Assembly (NCBI GenBank): GCA_016931665.1
Contig: JAFGEH010000091.1
Location: 1-7,506 of the forward strand
Source: Candidatus Cloacimonadota bacterium
GTDB lineage: Bacteria; Cloacimonadota; Cloacimonadia; Cloacimonadales; TCS61
Direction: 5' to 3'
DNA: 7,506 nt
The notes beneath the pieces are model-generated. The model had not been told where the DNA came from, searched no databases, and saw nothing but the letters and a program-made list of their open reading frames with translations. The position numbers and the translations under genes are program-made. Of the stretch, positions 1-6,556 are shown piece after piece (position 1 is the first letter of the stretch; every line of letters begins with the position of its first letter).

Positions 1-66
1 CAGTATGACTGCCAGAAGTCGGCACTCAGTGTGACAAATTGTTTTGAGCAATTATAATCATTGATA

Positions 67-83
67 ATCGGTGTTTATCGGTG
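67..83. repeat. Tandem ATCGGTG repeat, 10-bp period
   Basis: ATCGGTG occurs at 67-73 and again at 77-83, separated by TTT, and is followed by GTTAATAAAAAAA. The 10-bp period is close to one helical turn. From memory, this resembles intergenic sequences of the type ATCTGTGTTTATCTGTGG that recur in many unrelated environmental bacterial genomes. That comparison is recollection, not a search. What is directly visible is only the two-copy direct repeat in noncoding AT-rich DNA. Confidence 0.5.
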
Positions 84-102
84 GTTAATAAAAAAAGGGG
101 TA

Positions 103-177
103 GGGAATTAAGAAGTCAGTAGCCAGAATAAGGAACACTGGCCGGTTCATTTCAATTCCCGCTTCTCCGCTTCTTAA
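103..177. repeat. Nested imperfect inverted repeat
   Basis: TTAAGAAG at 108-115 is the exact reverse complement of CTTCTTAA at 170-177. The overlapping GGGAATT at 103-109 is the exact reverse complement of AATTCCC at 154-160. The right half also has GCTTCT twice (161-166 and 169-174), an 8-bp period. Between the arms, GCCAG (122-126) and CTGGC form a further short complement. This could be a degenerate palindromic mobile or REP-like unit, or chance within low-complexity DNA. There is no transposase and no obvious target-site duplication. Confidence 0.35.
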
Positions 178-188
178 CTTTCGGTTTG

Positions 189-207
189 GCATTGACGCAG
201 TCAATGC
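189..207. other. Perfect 8-bp hairpin with triloop
   Basis: GCATTGAC (189-196), loop GCA, GTCAATGC (200-207) is a perfect inverted repeat. No T-run follows on either strand, so it is not a standard intrinsic terminator. It could be an operator for a dimeric repressor or a structured part of the 5' leader of the downstream secreted-protein gene. It sits 154 bases before that gene's start. Confidence 0.4.
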
Positions 208-286
208 ACTCCAGAGGAGGGAGGTAAGAATACAGAAACCATTAGCCAGCAGAATCCTGCTTCATCAGAATCAGCAAGCTTGGTCA

Positions 287-306
287 GCAAGAAAAAAAAA
301 TCTTGC
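287..306. other. GCAAGA/TCTTGC hairpin with A8 loop
   Basis: GCAAGA at 287-292 and TCTTGC at 301-306 are exact complements around eight A residues. An upstream copy of GCAAG at 274-278, part of the direct repeat TCAGCAAG, could pair with the same right arm, so two alternative pairings are possible on paper. Read on the minus strand, the U-run lies in the loop and not after the stem, so this is not a canonical terminator. It ends 54 bases before the next start codon. Confidence 0.3.
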
Positions 307-360
307 AAATTGTATGAGTATTAATTTGTCTTCCACATCAACGAAATTCAGGAGTGGAAA

Positions 361-1101
361 ATGAAAAAAATGCTGACGGTTTTGGTGATTTTCCTGTTTT
401 TTTCTGTGAATGTTTTTGCTCAAAGTGCTGTTCCGGCGGACCTGATCTGCCAGTCTGATTCAGAAGAAGAAACAGAATCCAGTGAACCGGTGATGGTTTT
501 TGAAGATTATTTTACGGATAACAGTAATAGCTGGTATACGGGAGAAGATGAAGAAATGACGACCAGGATCGAGAATGGCAAGTATTTATTCCAGAACAAG
601 ACAGATGGTGATTACTACGTCTGGAACCGCGCCTATCTTGATGACGGCGAGGATTTCAATATCACTACCAGGATCCGGCATACAGGTGGAGTGGATGATT
701 ATGGGTACGGCCTGGTCTGGGGTATGGAAGATATTGACAATCATTATTATTTTCTTATTTCCCACAATGGTTATTACCAGATCGGCAAATATAAGGAAGG
801 TGAAATATACATCAAGGTGGAATGGACGCAGAATGCCTATATTAATACACAAAGTATTAACAACAAACTTACTCTCCGGAAAGTGGGTGATCAGCTTAAA
901 TTTTATATAAACGATAATTACGTTAATCAGATACAATTTGAATCTTTTTTCGCCAACTCTCTCGGTTTTGTGGTCTGGGAAGCACAGACGATCGAGATCG
1001 ATGATCTGATCGTGGAAGGTTATAAAGATTGGGATGCAATCATGATGGATTATGAAGATATCTACGAAGATATGCTCTGGGATCTGCTGGACGAAGAGTA
1101 G
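361..1101 (+). CDS. Secreted protein with predicted beta-jelly-roll (DUF1080/LamG-like) domain and acidic tail
   Basis: This gene encodes 246 residues. Residues 1-20 are a clear Sec signal peptide: MKKM, then a hydrophobic core, with a likely cut after VFA. There is no lipobox at Cys30, so a free periplasmic or secreted form is expected. An acidic linker (about 33-43) precedes a domain at about 46-220 rich in aromatics and beta-strand patterns. Landmarks are FEDYFTDNSNSW near its start, ENGKYLF, GYGLVWG, YYFLISHNGYYQIGKY, LTLRKVGDQLKFYIND and a closing EIDDLIVEG. This pattern is typical of concanavalin-like jelly rolls annotated as DUF1080 / family 16-like or LamG-like. Such domains bind or cleave sugars in some relatives, but I see no catalytic signature here. 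The last 26 residues are strongly acidic and aromatic (DYEDIYEDMLWDLLDEE). AGGAG six bases upstream supports the ATG. It appears monocistronic, and its function is unknown. Confidence 0.85.
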   Translation: MKKMLTVLVIFLFFSVNVFAQSAVPADLICQSDSEEETESSEPVMVFEDYFTDNSNSWYTGEDEEMTTRIENGKYLFQNKTDGDYYVWNRAYLDDGEDFNITTRIRHTGGVDDYGYGLVWGMEDIDNHYYFLISHNGYYQIGKYKEGEIYIKVEWTQNAYINTQSINNKLTLRKVGDQLKFYINDNYVNQIQFESFFANSLGFVVWEAQTIEIDDLIVEGYKDWDAIMMDYEDIYEDMLWDLLDEE

Positions 1102-1115
1102 GACGAATAGAATTT

Positions 1116-1138
1116 CTGACTGGATTTTTTTCCAGCAG
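1116..1138. terminator. Bulged hairpin after the secreted-protein gene (weak terminator candidate)
   Basis: CTG-A-CTGGA (1116-1124) can pair with TCCAGCAG (1131-1138) as an 8-bp stem with one bulged A and a loop of six T residues. It starts 15 bases after the stop codon of the secreted-protein gene. No U-tract follows the stem on either strand, so Rho-independent termination is doubtful. Its position between two convergent genes is the main argument for a 3'-end role. Confidence 0.3.
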
Positions 1139-1234
1139 AGGCAAGCAGGATATCAAATCCAAGCAGTATGACCTGATACAGAGCAGGAGATTCAATCGAT
1201 AGAGATCTGTGAAGTAGAGCACGGAAAGCCTGAA

Positions 1235-1256
1235 TATCAGCTTTTAGAGCTGGATA
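1235..1256. terminator. Hairpin abutting the kinase stop codon (weak terminator candidate)
   Basis: TAT-CAGCT (1235-1242) pairs with AGCTG-G-ATA (1248-1256), giving eight base pairs with one bulged G and a five-base loop. The stem begins directly beside the kinase stop codon (TAG on the minus strand, 1259-1257). Downstream on the minus strand the sequence is TTCAGGCTTTCC, which is not a proper U-tract. It may protect or define the mRNA 3' end, but this is uncertain. The rest of the gap 1102-1256 shows no gene. Confidence 0.3.
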
Positions 1257-4200
1257 CTAGATAATCAATTCCTTGCCGATCTCGCTGAAATATTTCTGAT
1301 ACTGGATCAGCGTATCCTGATAGACTGTTTCGATCTGCTCAAGAAGTTCATCAATACCGATCAGGTCTCCATTTTTCCCTTTCACTTCGATCTTATAGCA
1401 GACTTTAGCCACACCCTTGGCACCCAGGTTGGCACTGGAACCTTTCATTTTATGAGCCAGGGAGCGGACGGCATCGGCATTCTGCCCGTTCAGGGCAGTT
1501 CTTATGGATTCCAGGTAGCCAGGGTATTCCTCAATAAAGGTTCTGATCAGCTCCAGCAGCAGATTACCCTCGTCATCGCCAATATCCAGCTGCTTGATGG
1601 AATCGATCATTTTCCAGTCCATTATATCATCTGCTCCCCGGCCGGATGGTGTTGGTGCCGGACGGGTTTCCATGATTCTTTTACCCCAGAGTTCCAGAGC
1701 TTTTTTGATTCCTTCGATAGTAACTGGTTTAGATATATAATCATCCATCCCGGCCTGCAGGCATTTTTCCTTATCACCCTGCATGGCGTTGGCAGTCATG
1801 GCGATGATTTTGGGTCGGGTAGTGGCAGGGTATTGCCTGATAATTCTGTCGGTCGCTTCCAGTCCATCCATTTCCGGCATCTGGATATCCATGAAGATCA
1901 AATCGTAATTCTGGCGTTCCAGAGCCTGCAGGACTTCGAGGCCATTGGCCGCAACATCTGCCAGGTAGCCCATTTTTTCCAGTATCTTCAAAGCTATTTT
2001 CTGATTGATGGCGTTATCTTCCGCCAGCAGGATGTGCAGCGGGATCTGGTTAGCCATGGTTATATCAAGGATCTTGCCCTGGGAGGCGGTCTGATCGCTG
2101 TCGTGGCCTGGTTTGTTGGCAATAAGACTGATAATACTGTTGAACAGCTGGGATTGTTTGATGGGTTTTGTCAGGAAAACATTGAAAGTGTTTTCGGGGA
2201 TTTCCAGATCTTTCGGTTTTCCTACGGAACTGCACATGATCAGGGGTAACTCGTCAGGTTTGAATTTTTTCCTGATTTCAATACCAAGTTCAACTCCATT
2301 CATTTCCGGCATATGCATATCCAGCAAGGCCAGGTCGAAATCTCTTTTTTCCGAAAGGACCTGCAGAGCTTCCGGCCCTGTACCAACCGCCAGAGGGTTC
2401 ATCTGCCAGTGTTCACACTGTAGGCTGAGAATTCTACGGTTGGTCTCATTATCGTCAACAATCAGGATCTGGGAATCTTTCAGCTCAGTGATTTTTTCAG
2501 TCATCTCTTTTTTAATTTTCAGGCTGGCGGCCGTGGTTTTAATAGTGAAGAAAAAGGTGGAGCCTTTACCGTATTCGCTTTCCACCCAGATCTCTCCTTC
2601 CATCAGGTTGGTTAAGCGTTTGCAGATGGCCAGTCCGAGGCCTGTACCTCCGAATTTCCTGGTGGTAGAGGAATCTACCTGGGAAAAGGCCTGGAACAAT
2701 TTATTCAGCCTGTCCTTAGGAATACCGATACCGGTATCTTTTATGGCAAATTCCAGGGTGAAATGGTTGTTACGGCTTTCCCGGTTGGTAACGGTGATCA
2801 GGACATCCCCTTTTTCGGTGAATTTTATGGCATTATTCACCAGGTTGACCAGGATCTGCCGCAATCGAGTGATATCGCCAATGATGATGGCCGGCACGTC
2901 CGGTTCGATAATATAAACCAGATCAAGTTTTTTCTCTGCTGCTCGGGTGGCCACCAGATCGAAAGTTTCTTCAATGCAGGAGCGTAACTCAAAGGGTTGT
3001 TCTTCCAGTTCCATTTTTCCGGACTCGATCTTGGAAAAGTCCAGGATATCATTGATGATGGTCAGCAGGCTGTCTCCGCTCAAGCGGATGGTTTGGACAT
3101 ATTCCTTTTGTTCAGGTGTGAGATCCGTATCCATCAGCAGGCCGGTCATTCCGATCACACCATTCATGGGAGTTCTGATTTCATGGCTCATGGAGGCGAG
3201 AAAATCAGCTTTAGCCCTGGCAGCATTCTCAGCCAGCAGTTTGGCTTTTTTCAGGTCGATCTCGTTGTTCTTGCGTTCAATAGCCATTGCGATCTGTCCG
3301 GATACGAATTCCAGGATCTCTTTATCTTTTTCTGTATAGAGCAGGGGGTTGTCATAGCTTTGCACTGCCACGACCCCGATTATCCTGTTTCTGATCTTAA
3401 GGGGTACGCCCAGCCAGACCCGGGAGGGTGTTCCCACCTGTTCAACCTCGCCTGAAGAAATCAATTTCTGCTGGATTTCTTCAGTAGCCAGCAGGGTTTT
3501 ACCGGTATGGATCACATAGCCTGTGAATGTCTTGCCAGCGGGGAAAGACCTGTATTCATCTTTCTCATCTACCTGGTATGGCAGGGAAATAGTATCTGTA
3601 TTCTGGTCGTAAAGGGCAATATAGAAATTTGCGGTATCGATGATTTCACCCAGGACTTTCTGAATGAGCTTAAAAAGCTCTTCAGGCTTCTCCAGGGCAT
3701 GCACGGCATTGGCAATTTTGTATACGGCAGCCTGTCGTTTCTCAAACCGTTTCCGGAGAGTAACGTCCAGAACCAGAAAGAGGTAGCCGGTGCCGTTACC
3801 CTGGTCATCACGCATGATAGTGGCCAGTACTTCACCCATATGTTGCTCCCCGTCGGCTGCTATAAATTCCATCTGAAAAGGGGAGATCACTATATTAGAT
3901 TTCAGTTTTTCGAATTCAACGATCATTTTTCTTCTACCCTGTTTACTAAGGAAGGGCAGCCTGACGATCGAGCGTCCCAGAAATTTATCCGGATCATAAC
4001 CCAGCCAGTCCAGAATCCGCTTATTGATGTCAGTGATTTTTGATTCATTATCGGTGAGGATAATAGCTTCCGGGGAGAGCGCGAACATATTCCTGTATTT
4101 TTCCCGGCTGGCTTGCAGTTCCGCTTCCGCATTTCTCTTATCTGTAATATCCAGTGAGTATTCTATCATCTGGATTATATTACCATCTTTATTGAAGATC

Positions 4201-5351
4201 GGATAGCCATTGACCTCAAAATAGCGCTTATTACCTTCCCGGTCGAAGGTTATATGCTCTACCTTAACCGGGTTCCCGGTCTTTTTTATCAGGTCGAGAG
4301 GGCAGGGGTTGGTTGCATCGGAACAGGGTTCCTGTCGGTTGTATCGGAAAGCGTGGCAGGTGGTGATGGAAGAAGTGGAGGACATTCTCCGGGCAGCGGA
4401 ATTGGAGACCATTATCGAGTAGTTTTCGGCGTTGATAACCAGGAAAGGATGGGTGAGGGAATCGATGACAGTGCTGAGGAATTCGTTTTGTTCCCGGATT
4501 TTTCTATCGGCTTCCTTACGCCTAGTTATGCTGTGAGCCAGCCCTTCAATGGCAATAACATTACCCTCCGGGTCAAAGATGGGATATTCCGAGATCTCCA
4601 GATTGGCAAGGGAACCATTTTTATGGATCAGCTCTACCTCAAAAGTCGGTTGTTGTTTGCCCTGGATAGAAAGTTCGGTAAATTTTCTGGCAATTTTATT
4701 AACAGAATTATTAGTAAAAATGCTAAGAATATTGGCTGAGAATTCCTCTGTGGAATAACCCAGGACATTTTGCACAGAAGGGCTGATATAAAGATATTTT
4801 CCGTTTATATCGTGTGTATAGAAGAAGTAGTCTTTCTGCAGGTTTTCGGTGAGATGTCGGAATTTCTCATGGCTTTCTTTGAGTTCTCTGGTTCGCTGTT
4901 CGAGCTCGGTATTAAAACGGAGTAACTTATCTGTTTTATTCCAGTTTTTGAGCAGGGAATCTACCAGGGATAGCATTTCATCTTCCGTGAAAGGCTTGCG
5001 GATGTAATAATAATCGTGTTTTAACGCTTCCCTGATCTCAGTTGGTGATTTATCGTTATAACCGGTAACGAAGATAATGATGACACCGGGATCAATCCCG
5101 CGGATTTTTTCAGCAACTTCAAATCCGGAGAGGCCGGGCATCCGGATATCCAGTATGCATAATGGGACAGTGCCGCCGTGATCATGATTTTCCCGAAAGG
5201 CTGCCAGCAGGTCGCTTCCATTCTCATATAACTGAACCTGGAAAGGCACCTCATCAGTCTTGATGATCTCGTCATTCTCCAGCATGAACATAGTCTGATA
5301 AAGATCGAGCAAGATCGGATCATCGTCTGCGATATAAATCTTCTTATTCAA
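1257..5351 (-). CDS. Cytoplasmic hybrid sensor histidine kinase, REC-PAS-PAS-PAS-GAF-HisKA-HATPase-REC-REC-HPt
   Basis: This gene encodes 1364 residues from a TTG start at 5351; numbering is from that TTG. Domains in order: REC1 (about 4-130; acidic DDD 9-11, acceptor D68, T96, K119); coiled linker (138-173); PAS1 (163-280); PAS2 (284-408) with a C332-H333, C343, C350 motif; PAS3 (412-538); GAF (541-694); HisKA with H723 in SHEIRTP; HATPase (825-940) with N-box N839/N840, DTGIGIP at 872 and GGTGLGLAI at 901; REC2 (D966/D967, D1011, K1062); REC3 (E1111/D1112, D1155, T1186, K1208); HPt with H1300 in AHKMKGSSANLG. All phosphotransfer residues look intact, so a relay H723 to REC to H1300 to an unseen regulator is expected. 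No membrane segment follows the chosen start, so sensing is probably cytoplasmic. The PAS/GAF ligands are unknown. An ATG at 5432 would add 27 mostly hydrophobic residues. No partner regulator is nearby. Confidence 0.93.
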   Translation of the reverse strand: MNKKIYIADDDPILLDLYQTMFMLENDEIIKTDEVPFQVQLYENGSDLLAAFRENHDHGGTVPLCILDIRMPGLSGFEVAEKIRGIDPGVIIIFVTGYNDKSPTEIREALKHDYYYIRKPFTEDEMLSLVDSLLKNWNKTDKLLRFNTELEQRTRELKESHEKFRHLTENLQKDYFFYTHDINGKYLYISPSVQNVLGYSTEEFSANILSIFTNNSVNKIARKFTELSIQGKQQPTFEVELIHKNGSLANLEISEYPIFDPEGNVIAIEGLAHSITRRKEADRKIREQNEFLSTVIDSLTHPFLVINAENYSIMVSNSAARRMSSTSSITTCHAFRYNRQEPCSDATNPCPLDLIKKTGNPVKVEHITFDREGNKRYFEVNGYPIFNKDGNIIQMIEYSLDITDKRNAEAELQASREKYRNMFALSPEAIILTDNESKITDINKRILDWLGYDPDKFLGRSIVRLPFLSKQGRRKMIVEFEKLKSNIVISPFQMEFIAADGEQHMGEVLATIMRDDQGNGTGYLFLVLDVTLRKRFEKRQAAVYKIANAVHALEKPEELFKLIQKVLGEIIDTANFYIALYDQNTDTISLPYQVDEKDEYRSFPAGKTFTGYVIHTGKTLLATEEIQQKLISSGEVEQVGTPSRVWLGVPLKIRNRIIGVVAVQSYDNPLLYTEKDKEILEFVSGQIAMAIERKNNEIDLKKAKLLAENAARAKADFLASMSHEIRTPMNGVIGMTGLLMDTDLTPEQKEYVQTIRLSGDSLLTIINDILDFSKIESGKMELEEQPFELRSCIEETFDLVATRAAEKKLDLVYIIEPDVPAIIIGDITRLRQILVNLVNNAIKFTEKGDVLITVTNRESRNNHFTLEFAIKDTGIGIPKDRLNKLFQAFSQVDSSTTRKFGGTGLGLAICKRLTNLMEGEIWVESEYGKGSTFFFTIKTTAASLKIKKEMTEKITELKDSQILIVDDNETNRRILSLQCEHWQMNPLAVGTGPEALQVLSEKRDFDLALLDMHMPEMNGVELGIEIRKKFKPDELPLIMCSSVGKPKDLEIPENTFNVFLTKPIKQSQLFNSIISLIANKPGHDSDQTASQGKILDITMANQIPLHILLAEDNAINQKIALKILEKMGYLADVAANGLEVLQALERQNYDLIFMDIQMPEMDGLEATDRIIRQYPATTRPKIIAMTANAMQGDKEKCLQAGMDDYISKPVTIEGIKKALELWGKRIMETRPAPTPSGRGADDIMDWKMIDSIKQLDIGDDEGNLLLELIRTFIEEYPGYLESIRTALNGQNADAVRSLAHKMKGSSANLGAKGVAKVCYKIEVKGKNGDLIGIDELLEQIETVYQDTLIQYQKYFSEIGKELII

Positions 5352-5357
5352 ATCTGT

Positions 5358-5363
5358 CCTCCC
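5358..5363 (-). promoter_or_regulatory. Strong ribosome binding site deciding a TTG start for the kinase
   Basis: On the minus strand GGGAGG (5363-5358) lies six bases before TTG (5351-5349), and translation from there goes straight into the first beta strand of the receiver domain (NKKIYIADDDP). The in-frame ATG at 5432 has no purine-rich site before it, only TATCCCGG. A TTGACT resembling a -35 box lies at 5413-5408, inside the stretch the longer form would have to translate, but its matching -10 is poor. Together these favour the TTG. Confidence 0.7.
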
Positions 5364-5422
5364 AAATATTAAAAAAACGAATAACAGAATGATACTTATT
5401 ATTATGGAGTCAATGAAAAAGA

Positions 5423-5475
5423 GAATTCTCATCCGGGATATGGCGGCAAGTCAGAATTCATTGAATTCAGAATTC
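5423..5475. repeat. Cluster of four GAATTC palindromes between divergent genes
   Basis: GAATTC occurs at 5423-5428 (within the palindrome GAGAATTCTC), 5454-5459, 5463-5468 (within TGAATTCA) and 5470-5475. The last three are spaced 9 and 7 bases apart. The cluster lies in the divergent gap between the kinase and the deacetylase operon, where an operator shared by both directions would be expected. Single GAATTC sites occur elsewhere in the window inside genes, so the motif alone is not special; the density is. Confidence 0.35.
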
Positions 5476-5573
5476 CCTCAGGTTATTGGCAGCAGGATTC
5501 CTTTTTTACCGTTAAATAAATTATTGCAAAAATACTTGTCTTAAAAATCTCCCTTCCAAAGTTGACTTCAAAT

Positions 5574-5578
5574 AGAGG
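5574..5578 (+). promoter_or_regulatory. Ribosome binding site of the deacetylase gene
   Basis: AGAGG at 5574-5578 lies five bases before the ATG at 5584. The 105 bases before it are AT-rich, for example the tract around 5501-5550, and should contain the promoter. I could not choose a -35/-10 pair with normal spacing. Confidence 0.6.
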
Positions 5579-5583
5579 TAACA

Positions 5584-6543
5584 ATGAAATTGATCTATAA
5601 TCCGATTTTTCTAGAACATGACACCGGTATGCATCCGGAGAACAGGAAGCGATTATCTTCCCTGGGCAATTTACCGATAACTGAACTGGAGGACGGTGAA
5701 AAATACCTGGAACTGATACATTCTCCCGGATATATTTCTTTCATCAGGGAAGCCTGCCAGCAGGGCGGACACATCGATAACGATACAATCATCTCTCCGG
5801 GAAGTTATCAGGCTGCCATCAAGGCAGTAGCTGCTACTATACTAGCTTCCGAAACCGGAGATTTCGCCCTGACCCGTCCGCCGGGACATCATGCCCATGT
5901 GGACAGATCCAGTGGTTTCTGCCTGTTCAACAATGTGGCCATCGCCGCCAAATATCATGCTGATCTCGGCAAAAAAGTATTGATTTTCGATTTTGACGGT
6001 CATCTGGGAGATGGTACGGTGAAATTCTTCTATGATTCGGACCGGGTTTTATATTGGTCTATCCATCAGTATCCTGCTTTTCCCGGGGGAGGTTTTGCCG
6101 ATGAGATCGGTATAGGCAGAGGAAAGGGCTTCACGATAAATGTGCCTCTACCCCCCGACAGTGGTGACGAGATATTCATGGATGCGGTTAACAGTTTTCT
6201 ACCCATTGCCAGGGAATTCCAACCGGACATTGTGGCCATCTCAGCTGGTTTCGATTCTCATCAGTACGATCTACTGCTGGATTTGAGATTGTCGGTGAAT
6301 GCCTTTTACAAAATGGGTGTGATCATTTCACAGAATTTCAGCAATTGTTTCGCAACTCTGGAAGGTGGTTACAACATCAAGGAATTTCCCAGATGCCTGT
6401 ATAATTTCGTAGACGGGATTAACAAAGAACCGATGAAATACTCGGAAAGGGAGACGGATTCCATGATCCAGGTTCATTATGAATATGAAGGCCGCAAAGC
6501 GCTGGCTCTTCATGCCCTTTCTCCTTACTGGAAATCAATTTAA
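5584..6543 (+). CDS. Histone deacetylase family protein (zinc amidohydrolase, AcuC / acetylpolyamine-amidohydrolase-like)
   Basis: This gene encodes 319 residues, a normal length for a single-domain bacterial class II-type deacetylase. The fold's active site is nearly complete. RPPGHHAH at 98-105 gives the histidine pair H102/H103. FDFDGHLGDGT at 135-145 gives zinc ligands D138 and H140 and the relay residues D136 and D143. SAGFDSH at 220-226 gives zinc ligand D224. EGGYN at 260-264 gives the transition-state tyrosine Y263. The loop HQYPAFPGGG (161-170) and INVPLP (185-190) also fit. One oddity is L141, where relatives commonly have a second histidine (HHGDG/HHGNG). Family members remove acetyl groups from lysines, polyamines or other amides; the substrate cannot be read from sequence. 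There is no signal peptide, so it should be cytoplasmic. It is followed after 13 bases by an acyl-CoA synthetase gene, which suggests protein deacetylation or acetate-linked metabolism. Confidence 0.92.
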   Translation: MKLIYNPIFLEHDTGMHPENRKRLSSLGNLPITELEDGEKYLELIHSPGYISFIREACQQGGHIDNDTIISPGSYQAAIKAVAATILASETGDFALTRPPGHHAHVDRSSGFCLFNNVAIAAKYHADLGKKVLIFDFDGHLGDGTVKFFYDSDRVLYWSIHQYPAFPGGGFADEIGIGRGKGFTINVPLPPDSGDEIFMDAVNSFLPIAREFQPDIVAISAGFDSHQYDLLLDLRLSVNAFYKMGVIISQNFSNCFATLEGGYNIKEFPRCLYNFVDGINKEPMKYSERETDSMIQVHYEYEGRKALALHALSPYWKSI

Positions 6544-6545
6544 GC

Positions 6546-6550
6546 AGAGG
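6546..6550 (+). promoter_or_regulatory. Ribosome binding site of the acyl-CoA synthetase gene
   Basis: AGAGG at 6546-6550 lies six bases before the ATG at 6557 and only three bases after the deacetylase stop codon. The 13-base gap leaves no room for a separate promoter of usual size, which supports co-transcription and possibly translational coupling with the deacetylase. Confidence 0.65.
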
Positions 6551-6556
6551 AATAAA

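Larger units (their letters stand above)
1..360. other. Repeat-rich noncoding region upstream of the secreted-protein gene
   Basis: I find no supportable gene in these 360 bases. The region contains a tandem heptamer (67-83), a long-range nested inverted repeat (103-177), a perfect 8-bp hairpin (189-207), a 5-bp hairpin AGCAG/CTGCT (248-261), a direct repeat TCAGCAAG (271-278 and 284-291) and an A-loop hairpin (287-306). A polypurine run at 213-224 looks like a Shine-Dalgarno site but has no ATG, GTG or TTG within a usable distance. The only plausible gene-related signal is the ribosome binding site AGGAG at 350-354, six bases before the ATG at 361. I could not pick a convincing -35/-10 pair. 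Confidence 0.6.

Noticed and set aside
213..224. AGAGGAGGGAGG, an apparent strong Shine-Dalgarno sequence.
   Set aside because: No ATG, GTG or TTG follows at a workable distance, and no open frame of note begins there.
314..364. A 16-codon upstream reading frame (ATG at 314) whose TGA stop overlaps the ATG of the secreted-protein gene as ATGA.
   Set aside because: The overlap is suggestive of coupling, but there is no ribosome binding site before the ATG at 314, the peptide has no recognisable feature, and the downstream gene has its own good AGGAG. Likely chance.
1..1172. CAGTATGAC at 1-9 and again at 1164-1172, a possible direct repeat flanking the secreted-protein gene.
   Set aside because: A 9-base match is expected many times by chance in a window of this size, and nothing else at the two sites matches. 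Not evidence for mobility.
1452..2249. Long plus-strand open frames opposite the kinase gene (also 2113-2916, 2997-3455, 3507-4043 and 4254-4739).
   Set aside because: They are mirror frames of a gene with clear conserved domains on the minus strand. Their translations show no recognisable domain and they lack ribosome binding sites.
249..5499. A GCAGGATTC-type word (reverse complement near 252-260, direct near 5491-5499) shared between two intergenic regions.
   Set aside because: The match is about nine bases with no extension, within chance expectation.
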